This document shows, in pieces, positions 12,601 through 24,600 of a DNA stretch of 64,000 nt (position 1 is the stretch's first letter; each line of letters begins with the position of its first letter). The DNA lies in contig JAZGTN010000170.1 in assembly GCA_037783415.1 (NCBI GenBank), forward strand, positions 1,028,501 through 1,092,500, given 5' to 3'. This stretch comes from Leptasterias polaris (taxonomy: Eukaryota; Echinodermata; Asteroidea; Forcipulatida; Asteriidae). The notes under the pieces are model-generated. The model searched no databases. It saw only the letters and a program-made list of their open reading frames with translations, and had not been told where the DNA came from. The position numbers were made by a program, and so were the translations under genes.

Positions 12601-15600
12601 TAGAAATATAATAAAAACAAGCAGTTTGAAATATTTATTATATTTTTTTAAGTTAAATTATCATTAGTGTTAAGTGTAAACCTAATTAATATTATCTGAA
12701 CAGTCATGGCATTTTCCTTTTTTTCCCCTTTTTTTTTTTTTTTTTTTTTTGGCCTGCCCATTTTTTTTATTTTGGCTGTTTTTTCACATCCATTTTTCGT
12801 TACTTGGTTTTTAAAGCATGAGTGCATTTTCTCCCATCGACAGTGCATGCACAAATTTGGTTATGTGTGTGTTTAGCGAAAACATAAACTTGGTGTTTCT
12901 CGCTTGTTTAGATGGAAGGTAAAGTTGAAACTGTCTAGTGACATCCATGCTAATAAAACTACTTGGGTTTGGGTTTCCCTCTGCGCTATTACAGATGCTT
13001 CCTTCTCCTGGGCCAGTGTGGCTCATTAGTCCAAGCAAAGTCTAAGGAAATCATGAGCTACCATCCTCTAACTACTCATTTCTACTACCCATTAGCTCCT
13101 CCCCCTTGATCAGCGGCATAACCTGGCCCCCTCTTCAAGCTCAGAACCATTGTCCCCCTCATGTCCCCCCAAATGAGATCAAACAAATTCACAAACAAGT
13201 GGTTCCACTACATTAAATAAAAAATACAATGAAAAATATATCTTTGCCTCTGCTTGGCTTGTTCATATGACAACAGAACTAAGAAACTTCAAACTTTCTT
13301 AAATGGACATTTAGTAAGAGTATCACCAGTCTTCAAAGGGTGTGTGACAGCTCTCTTTCTCTTCTCAAAAATTGCCCATCTCTTACTATTCTCGCCAAGC
13401 TTCATGTAGCAAGAAAGGGTGTTATATGCGCAAGGAGCAAGTCACTGTAAAGTTTGACCACATGCTGCTTGCTACAGCAAAGCCATAGCAGTTTGATACA
13501 TCCTACCATTGTGTGTGTGTGCGTGTGTTAACCAAAAAAAAAACAATTTTTTTTTTACACAACTTTTTGTGTGTGTATTATTTTGATTCTAAATTTATTT
13601 TTGTTTTTATTTGTAAAAAATCTTTTACAGGAGAAAGAAAAGCATGAAGCAGAGAGTGACAAGTTGAGACAGGATCTACTTGAGAAGGAAAACGCCTTCA
13701 AGGAATTTGAAGAAAAGGCAGAAGGTAAATTGAGAGCTCCTTCAGTTGGGGAAGTGGGGTAAGGATTGTGGGGAGAGAGGTGTTCCTGAAGGTCGAGATA
13801 GTAGATGATCTGTCTTCCAGTTAGCAAACTGGTTCTTCTGGGGCCTTCACAAAGTTCAATCGATTATTATAGTCGGAAGACTATCTGGAATTTAAGAGTC
13901 TTAATTGTCTTCTTCTGTTACATCTTCCCATTTAGAGAGACTGAAGAAAGAGGTGGAAGCCACCCGGGAGGAGCTCATCAAGGAGCTAGCCGAGGAGAAG
14001 GCCCGGCATCAGAAGCTTCTCCAGGACTACAGTCGCCTTGAGCAACGCTGTGAGAACCTGAAGGAGGACCTAGAGGCAGCTCAGCACCCGGCGCAGCAGT
14101 ACGTGCACCACGTGCGGACAGACAGCAGCGAGGGTGGCGAGTCTGGTTATGGTACGCTGTCAACAAACCAGGTTGAAGATGTGGAAAGTGTTGAGAATGA
14201 TATTCAGGTAATGACCCCCCCCCCCTTCCCATCCCATCCTGAAGTTTTTAATTTACTGAAAACACTTATACCAATGTTGATTACCAGATAATGCAGTATA
14301 ATAGTCATTAGGCATGTCCTAATGTGCATGATCGGCGCGCAAATGATTCTTGGTGAATCCGAGTGCAAGCAACACATCGGCAACCATCATGGCGTGCTGA
14401 TTTTGATGCAACGATGTAAAAAAAGACACAATTAAAGTCACCACTGAAACTTTCAATTGATAAACATTGCCTACTTAATGAGAAAACAGCAAAAAACTTT
14501 CACAATATTTTCATAAAGAACGTCAAATCCATAGGGAGGTGACAGCGGGTACCAACCGCATCTTTGGCCGTATTGAGGGCAGCATTCAAATGGACACCAC
14601 AGAAATTTCCAAAGAGTTTTTTGGAGATTCACATTGTTCGCCATACTTTTATTGATTTCTAATCAACAGGAGGCGCTTCAGACAAAATAAATTCAGGATA
14701 TGCTTACTACCATTACCGTCTTTATAACAAGTAGGCTGTTGGATAAAACTAAAACACTTTATTCTCAGAGTCATTACCAAAGTAGGACCAAACCTCTAAG
14801 CAGTAACATACTAAGGCTGGGAATCCATTCAAATCACTTCATCATTTGCAATTTACTTTCAACTTGGCAACTGTTCAGCCGGTCAGCTGATTTGCTTTTT
14901 TTGTGTCTTTATTAATAGTGCCATAGAAAAGGGGAAAAAACCTGTACAAATTTAAGTGTGGTTAGCCATTTCCTCCTAATAATTTAAATAAAAAAGTTGT
15001 TCGCCTATAACAGGATGACTGAATAGGGTTACATGAAAGTTCATTCGTTGCCTAACATACAGTGTGCACGTTTTCTATTTTGGCTATGCACATATATACA
15101 TTTATTCAGAATGCATCACATTACGCTTACCTGTAATGCACAACGGATACTTAGATTACTGGACCATATAAACATGTCAACAAAACTACTGTGGAGGAAG
15201 TTTCCTAGTTTCCAGGGACCATGCTTCCTTGTTTGTTTATTCAAGAGCATCCGTAAAGATATTTTGGTTTTGTTGGTAAGGGATGAGAAATTTTAGACTT
15301 TTGTCTGAATTCAGACAGTTTTTTGTCTGCCTGGTGAAAAAAAGTAGATACATTTTTTTTCAGATTTAAAACAATTATCTTCTTTGATCACTTTTCTACT
15401 GCTGAGGATGCTGTACCTAGAAGTTCTTTGAAAACAATAACTTCATTGGTTATCAAAAGGTGGAAATCCCATCATTTCAACATACCTCCTACAATTTGGA
15501 TCCTAGTTTCAGACGTTTTTTTGTCAGCGATGGCTCTCGGCTCTAACTTACACAGGATGAAATGTTTTCCTTGTATCAGGAGCAGGGTCAGGAGAAGGCG

Positions 15601-18600
15601 AGCATGGACATGACGGTCTTCCTGAAGCTCCAGCAGAGGGTCAGGGATCTGGAGAAGGAACGCAAACAGTTCCAGATGAAAATGGAGAAGAAGGACTCGG
15701 ATATTCTCACCCACAGAAACACGATGGAAGGAGACCTTGGGACTGCTTCCGCTCAGGTAGGTCAATTCAAAGCGTTTGTAATAATAATCAATAATAATAT
15801 CGGCTCTTAATAGCGCAATTCCAAAGAATGATCATTGCGCTTCACACATTATTACCCCTGGTCACTGGGCCATTTATTTCATTCCTGAAACCATCTCAGC
15901 TCCCTGGGGAGTATACAGCCTGTGCTGCCAAAACACACTAAGCTAAATCATTCACAAGAACCATCTCTGCCCTCACAGGTACCCATTTTACCCCTGGGTG
16001 AAGAGAAGCAATTATAGTAAGTGTCTTGCTCAAGGACACAAGTGTCATGACTGGGATTCGAACCCTCACACTGATTACTCAGCCACCAGAACTTGAGTCC
16101 GATGCACTCAACCGCTCGGCCACGACACGCCACAGTAATCAGCTTCAGTAATCATTATTTGAGCATTTCTGCTCAGTAGCCACTTCAGTATGAACTGGGG
16201 CAAATCTCATAGAAAATGCATAAGTAGGAAATTTTGTTTAACAAATTCTTAGCAAAGTGAGAAAGGAGTAGGATACCAGTCCCAAATGGCACACATTACA
16301 TTGTATTTTGGCTGGTAACCTTATTCTGGAAGGCATAATTGTTTTTTTGGCTAAGCTACATTTGAAATTGGACCCCAGGTTTTCAACACTAATGGTTTGT
16401 CACAAACCTGCCCGGTGAAACGATATATTAATTAACTTCCCTCCGTCATGGCTCCCGCAGTTACAAGCCTACAAAGAGGAAAACATGAAGCTGAAGGATG
16501 ACCTGGCCACGCTGCACAAGGCCGTGGTCAGTAACTCTGCCGAAGATGATATCCCCATCGTGCTTACTAAGCAAGTGTCGGTACTGAGTGAGGAAAACCA
16601 TAAACACCGGCAGGAGATCATAAGGTGAGTCTGCATAATTCCCACATCCGGAGCGGAATGTAAATTTAGACAGGAATGCTGATTGAGCGGACACAAGGAT
16701 TTTTAGTTTTGGGGGTTTTTCTTTTGGGGGGGTGGGGGAGAAAAGACGCAGAGGGAACTTCCAGTGTGCAATGTGTGGAATCTTCACCAATGTAGAAGGG
16801 GGTATGCTGTGAATTATTTCTGCTGTGAAGGTTCATTTATATATAAGCTTATAATTCATGTTAAGGTCAGGTTAGGAACCATCTTGGCAGTTGGGGTACT
16901 TCCCTTGAGTTCACAAACTGCCTTTACTCGTGTCAGTCGCTGCTGCGACCAAATGTGTGTCATGAAATGTTGTGAGCAGTTGGGCTCCACTGTGCAAAGT
17001 GCATAGGAGTCTTCAGTAGCATTGTAATGTGCAGTGATTCAGAATGGAGCTGCGGAGAAGGAGCTCGGGTTTTTAAATCAGTATTCCTCCGATGGCTCTG
17101 GACTTCCTCGGGCAAGAAAGATACTAAAAACATTCAAGAGAATCTTCCACGACTCTACTGTGAACCTTTTTTCATGTACGCTGCATTCTTGTCTTTAAAA
17201 GGAAAACAATTTAATCTCACCCCAGTCACCCGAATAACTTTTTTCTTCAAAATACAAAATTAAAAAGGGGCAACAAGAGGAAGGTTTTAAATGTGAAATA
17301 TTCCAGACAGAAAGTTTCAGCGTATCTCATTTTGGTTGTCATGGTTACTTCAGTTTAAAGACAGAGCTGGCCAATGAGCGACGACGATTTGAAAACCAGA
17401 TGAACGGCGGTGGCGACTCGCCGGACAGTGGAATTAACAAAGACAAGGAGCAACTCATCCAGGAGGAGATGGAATCTTTGGCAAATGACGGCAACTTGGA
17501 CGTCGCCTACAAATCAGTCAAGATGACAAACCAGTGAGTACTCGGATCTCTTTTTCTTTTATAGCTATTAATTCACACAATTGATGTCAAATGACCGAGT
17601 TTCTAACAACATCGTGAGCACAAGCAGAATTAGTGGCTGATAACACTACACCCATATTGTGTGAAAAAATCTAACAACTGATTTAGGAACAACTCCCACA
17701 GGAATTTAAACAGCTTTTTTTCCCGGAGCAATCACTCCTCCTGAAAGACATGTTGACTGTGTCCGATTTGGCTGCAACGGCTAAGGCTATGCCTGGATTG
17801 CCACATCATCATGCGTTGAAGTATAGGACATCCTTAGCAACAGTCTTAGCAACAGCCGCAGCCGCCAATTCGGATACGGCCTTATACATGGTTGTACCCA
17901 CTAGTGGTAGTCATTCTCTACGAGTTCAAAACTTGCCTGACGATAATTGCTATTGCAGCAAGTAAACCCCCAGACCTTTATCATGTGGTTGCCATCGTTG
18001 TCTGGTTCCCAGTATACTCAATGGAAATAGTAGTTCACTTGCTCATATTTTTTAAAGGGACCAGGCTAAATTTCCATCCATCCTCAGTTTGAATACAATT
18101 TCCCTTCGTTTTTGGGGTCATAGACCATGCTTCAACAACCTTCTTTTTTTATTTAAATTTTCAATTCTCTCTGAACAAAACAAATTTTCCTCTATCTAAA
18201 AAAATTGATTGTTTTCTTTGTGTCATGAATTAATTCATTTAGCACTGGACCAAAAAGGTATAGCCCTTAAAAAATTTATGGAAATGGTTGAAATGGAAAT
18301 ATTTCTTCAGCCAATCTCCCCTAACCCTGTTACCCTCTACTATTTAGAAGGTGGATATTTTTGTTGCATTGTACTGGTCCCCCTTCCCCCATGCTACATG
18401 TAAGTAAATCAAATAAATTGCAAAGTGTGGCAAAAGTTGAAAATGGGACAGTCAATGGTTATTGGTTTTTTTGCACTGCTGGTTCAGCTTCGTATGGTTG
18501 ACATTTTGCCTTTTAAATTTGCTTTTGGTGGTATTTTGCTCTGGCTGTGTTGTTGTGGTGTGCACTAAGCTGTTTGCTTTAAACACATTTTTGAAATAGA

Positions 18601-21600
18601 TGATGCCATAATAGTTTTTACTGTTGTTTTTGAGTGACAGTTTTTTTCCTTTTTTTCGTCAAAATGTTGCACAAAGGAAGTTGAAGAGCTAACATTTTGA
18701 GATGTAGACCATACACACTCATAGATAGCATTTTAGATATCATGCAAAAGGATCACTTCAATACATGTACATGTAATGCCACCCGTCTTGAGCTTAACAA
18801 TTGTGTACTGTCAGCTTTGGGGCATTTTAGAAGTATGGAATTATTTTAGTAAATTGGTTATAATTGTATTAAACACAAGTAAGCTTTGGTAGACCACTCA
18901 TGCACACAACACTCAATTGCACCCTACATAAGCGTGTTAGTCACATCTGCACATACATGAAATACATCAAATGTTACAGTAGAACAATTTGGCTAAATTG
19001 GGGGTTTTTATTCGAGGGATTTAAACTTTTTTGGGGGGAGTGGGGAGGGAGAAAGATGGTAGAGAGGACTGTGATGGCCAACCAGTGTACTGCCTCCCAG
19101 TTTAAGATTCTTTCACATTAGACAGTTCTGTACAGTGTGCACCTTCTAAATCTAATTGAATCAGTCACCAAAATTCTGTCACCGTGGTCAAGTGGTTAGA
19201 CTGCAGGACTTGCTATCACAAGGTTGTGGGTTCAAATCCGGCCAAGCTAACTGCTGATTTCACAATAGAGTAAGCCCAAGTTTGTACAGGTTTGTTTTTT
19301 CATTTATATGGTTGATCACTCAAAACATGAACACTATCTGCGACTGTTTTGTCAGCTCTACCAATCCTGTATGATACCTGTAACCATTAGTCAAATCACA
19401 CTTGTTTTTGATCCATCTTTTGTAGGTCAAGGTAAAATTTCCAGGCCTGATAATTCACAGAGGCAATTGCCTCCATGCTCCTGCTCATTGCCTCGGTGCC
19501 CACAGAAGTGTTCTTGTAGATTATCCTCTCTGACAGAGTTGCCCTTTCCATAAAGAAAGTACGCCCTAACTTAAACAAACAAAGCATCTGGCCTGGATTG
19601 TTTGGCTGCCAGCACACATTTCAAACAGAAACATTTTCAAGTGTGACCTTACAGTTGCAACGATCAAACTTCCCAAACAATGCTAAAAACATTTGGGAGA
19701 GTTACTGCTGCTTAGAAATGGTAGTTAGATTTCATTATTAGCAAGTCTGACCTATGGCATAACGAACACGGCGTAGTTTCACATTGCAATGCACACATTG
19801 AATGAAGCTAGTCTCCTTGAAGAAATAAGACGCTCTGCGACACTTGGTGGCAGCAGGCTAAACATTTGAGGAGTTCTAATACATGTTTTTAGATGGATGC
19901 AGAGCTGCCAACTCTCCCTGATGCTGCAGAAAGTTTCCTGAAAATAAACCATGTTCTGATGAACAACATTGGACATCTCCCCTGATTATGGAAACCTTTT
20001 CCCTATTATGTTGAAAAATATCTCCCTGATTGGAGTACAAAATCTCCCTGATTGGAGTACAAAATCTCCCTGATTGGAGTACAAAATCTCCCTGATTGGA
20101 GTACAAAATCTCCCTGATTGGAGTACAAAATCTCTCTGATTGCAAGATATTGGCAGCTCTTTGCATGGGGTGCATCTTCACAGAGCTTGTTTGGTAACAG
20201 CTCACTATTGAGTACTGCATGGTGTCGTCATGCTGTTGCAGTCTTATCACATTCACAGTATGCCTTAACAATATTGTGATTACTGATGCTTGTTTGAACA
20301 AAACGGGGAACAGTCTAGTGTGCTTTTTAACATTGGGTTTGTTTTGGTGCACTGGTTTCTTTTAACGGAATAAGTCACCATATAGCTATACTGCGATATG
20401 CTGCCACCAATCGACATCCGATCAAAAGCCTTTAAAACAAGTTCAGGTCATCCACTAAAATATACAACCAGATAATGTACTCAACCATGTATCATTAACA
20501 TTTATGAAATACTTTTTTTGTATGCACATTTTAACAACGTATAACTTATACATGTATAATATTAATTCCCCAATAGATTATTGAAACCTTTGGAAGTTCA
20601 CTGATAATCGGATGATGAATGTGGTATTTTAATAATTCTAAACACTACTAGTATTGTCCTTGTCAATATTTAAATGAACAGATGACTGAACCATGATGTC
20701 AAACCAACGCAACCAGCCATAAGCTTTTACACGTTTAACCCCCATCGCCCCCCCATACCGAGAACTGAGTTGACCCCCTGACCCCCTGACCCCCTGACCC
20801 CCTGACCCCTATCGTTCACCCGTACTTTTGTTGTTATTTTTCCCTTTCCCCTTTTTGTATTCCCTGTATTTTGTGGTGCAATGGTTACATATTTTTCCAC
20901 CCCCTTCCCATGCTCTTAGTCTGTTTGCGGCCCTCTCAGCGAGCCAGACTAGTTTGCGCGACACTGTCTCAAAGTACGGCAGTTTGGCCGGAAATCACAA
21001 TGACCTTCTGGTGGGCAAAATGTGAGTAACACCTTCCCCATATCCCCCCTTCCCTTGTCTGCTGGTGTTTTTTTCTTCCCTCTCTCTCTCTTTCCTCTGT
21101 TTGCCGTTTATAGTCCACTCTGTCTTTCTTGTTACATTAGTCTTAGGGAGCGCCTCAAAACTCTGAAATACTCTGAAGGTTCTTCTGGGGAACACTCACT
21201 TATTTCTTGGTCATTACTATAATGTTCTCGGAACAGGAACTATTCAAGAAGTTGGGGCCTCTGACTCAAATAGGGGCCTCTGACTCTGGAAAATTCCATA
21301 AATACATCCACAGGCTTTCTGGGAGTAGCTGCTATGCCATCTTCTCTGGAAAGGCATGTTTCCCCCAAACAGGAATTTTCAGAAACCAAACAAAGAATGT
21401 TGATCTGTCTTTTGAAATTGTCTTCCACTTTTGTGTAGACAGGCATCAAGTTGACAAAATCGTTCATAGTCCTGCTGGCAACATAATTTGCTTGTAGATA
21501 ACAATTTTTATCAATTAATATGGTTGTCTTTTTGTGGTTTGTTTTCAATGCACATCCTCTGAACCAAACATGTCTTTGATTATGGGAGACTTTGAGATCC

Positions 21601-24600
21601 CAGCTGGCACCAGAACTTTCCATTGTTTACGCAAGCGTAGTTCTAAGCATGCGTATTTTTTTCCGAGAACAATGGACTTACCTTGCATATCTGCTGCCAT
21701 CCAGGATCCTCAAAGAGTCTCCCAGTGGACTTACAAATGTCTGGTCTTTGCCTACTGATGGTAGGCAAAACCAGCGGTTGGCAAAATGAAATGTTACAAA
21801 TTTATTGGGGAAAAAGGCTGTGATGTTGCAAAAAAATTTCTGTAGACAGTTCTCACTTGACGTCCTGCAATTTAAAGTCCGCCATCTTTACGGGCAAATT
21901 AATCATTTTTTTAAAACACAACTTTGCGTAAATACTGCATGTGACAGCAGGTTTTTTATCAAATTCCTTGCACGATTGGTGGTTGAACCACTTGGCTGCA
22001 TAGAAAAATGTAAAAATGTTTGACGCTGTCAAGAACCTAAGTTGCCCTTAAAGATGTTGTCTATCAGGAACTAAGCCCTATCTATCTATACTGAGTGATG
22101 AGGCGCTCCCTTAGAATCTGACATGTACATGTTGACACTGTGTCCATAACGTTGCACATACAAACTGCTTGAATCATTTAGTATAAAGAAGGAAAAGAAG
22201 AGAAGAAAACAGATTATGCATTTTAGATTTCACATTCTGCATCTTGAGAGTAGATTTTGCATCACTTCACCGAGGGGCATACAAAACTCACACAGAAGGC
22301 AATGGTGGCTTTGTTGGTAAATGCCATAATGCGTCAGTAGAGTTAACCCATCTGGTACCTGTCCTTCTCTACTGTTTGTCTAATCAATTCACAACTATCT
22401 GTTACGAACGATTTCTAACATAGTGGATCAAAACTGCTTAACAAATATTTGAACAACACATTTCCATTCATGTCAGTTGGGTGAACTATGCACGATTGCC
22501 TTCTGCCATACAGCACACATGACTAATTACACTAATATGCATCTTGTTGTTTGATTTTAAGGTGATGAGCTTCCTACAAACACCTAAAGTTTCATTGTAT
22601 TGTAACAAATCCACATTAATGCAGAATGATAACACGAATCATAATCCGCACTGATTCAGTTATGCAAATCCAGATCATTCCCCTCTTTCATTTTAGTCCT
22701 GTGCTCATACAAATCCAACCCAGGGAGCTCCCCCAATCCTTTGTTAATCTAATCCCACTTAATCTCTTCCCTTTTTATCCCCCCTAATATTAACTCCAAA
22801 CTGTTAACTTTTGATACAATTTTTTAAGATAAATTCAAGCATGCAGGTAGAACATTGAGTTGCTAGTTTTACAGTATTTGGTTTTTTCACATCGTATCAT
22901 CAGAACTCATTCTTCCATGATCAGACGTAAAGTTAGGCATGACGTTTTGCGATATTCGGGTACCTGGCTCTCATCATGACTTACTTTCGGAATAATAATG
23001 AGGTCCTTCAAAGAAACAATTTGCATGTCATTAGCATGTCATTTGCATTGGAGGGAGACTGGTCCCTCTGTCTTGCTTAATAGGCTTACATGTAACACAT
23101 GATCACTGGTATCCTGGAGTAGTTAAGTCTGTCTTGAATATTCAGTTGGTTGGTTTACTGGTTGACCATACAGTTTGCATGGCTTATTGTGGCACATAAA
23201 AGTACTTAGAAGGTACAACACTTTTTTGTGATTTTTCTAATAATGTAAATGTACTTTACATTAAAAAATATGCACAAGATATTGTTGAGCATGAGGCAGC
23301 AGAGCATGTAAAGCCGTTGTGTTTCTGTTGACAGATCTGTTTGTTTCGATAATCTATAATTTGTCTGAGAATGGGTTAAGGGATCTCATGAATGATTTTC
23401 TTTTTAAATTTGCCACGGTAATTTTTGACTGTACACTATTTGTTTTTGAATTTTTATATTTACGTGCAGGACACTTGTTTCTTTTATTGTGATTAAACAT
23501 GACAGCATGCAGTATCCTCTAATGTCATTTAAAAATATATTTTGGGGTTGAACAAAGGAACATTGACTAGAGCGGGATTTGAACCTTCTATTTTGCCCTA
23601 ATGCTGGTGGTCTCCTTATTTTGTCAATATCTTTGTTCGGGGGTGCCAGAATCTCCTCTTTACCTAGTGAAAGGGTGTAGTTAGAAAACTAAAGAACAAT
23701 TTAAGAAACAGGAGATGTTCCTTGTACTTTGCACCATCTGTATTTGTGTAGGCTTAAAATGAGTAAATTATTACTCCAACCTCCAAGGGTTTGGTATGTT
23801 GCACTCTGAGTCTTCCAGAATGTTTAGTTTCCCTTGTAAAAACAAACAATTGGAAGACAAATAATTAACAGTCTTTGTAAAAAAAAATTAATAAAATAAA
23901 ATACAAATCAACATTTAGTACATTTTAACATTCTAACATTTTAGGAAATTATTTGTGTACTCTGGAGGAAAACAACTTTTAAGTATTTAAAAAAAACGAT
24001 TGTACATTTCTTTTAACTTCTTTTTTTACCAACCTCCGTCAATGGCTTGTCTGTGGGAAGAGACCTTGCCAATTGTAAAAACACACACTGTACACATCCT
24101 GTGATACTACTATGACATTGTCAAAAACCTTGCCAGTTCCGACCCTTCCTGCCTTCGTTGGTAGTCTTCAATTAACACGTGCGTGGTTAGTTTTGATCCA
24201 ATTCAATATCTACTTGACAAAAATTTCAATTGTGAGTATAAAGTTATGTACTTCAGGAGGGAAAGTTTCAAGTCGTACGTGTAAGCTCGGTTGGCCTTGC
24301 TTACATGTAGATTTTCATGTGAAATTTATTAAGAGTACCATAAAACATTCTTCTAGAACCTGGGCTTGATTTTCTCAAAGCACTAAGATTCATCGCTTAG
24401 CAAATTTAGACTGGTACACACTTTAAGATAATTTTGGATTATATTTACTAACTTATGAATATTCATGTACAATTTTTTTTTACATGTATTAATGTAACTA
24501 CCTTTACCAACTTACTCATTCAACTCATTCACAACAATTAACAGGTGGTAGGAAGCTCCTCATATAGCCATTAATATTGTAGAAATAAAGACCCTTTGCA

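Larger units (their letters stand above)
6656..13630. other. Myosin V intron between exons a and b
   Basis: Seven kilobases without coding signal. It holds a perfect 49-bp duplication (7261-7358), a G-rich repeat (7611-7655), decayed foldback elements (9270-9640 and 11521-11575), a T-rich short tandem repeat (10141-10200), a minisatellite of about 180 bp (10480-11060), and G and T homopolymers near 12091 and 12730. Nothing was recognised at 7660-9260 or 12750-13500. Confidence 0.6.

Noticed and set aside
19179..19260. tRNA gene
   Set aside because: Boxes A and B are present, but the stems pair poorly and there is no T-run terminator. The similar heads at 32590 and 53630 are clearly SINEs.
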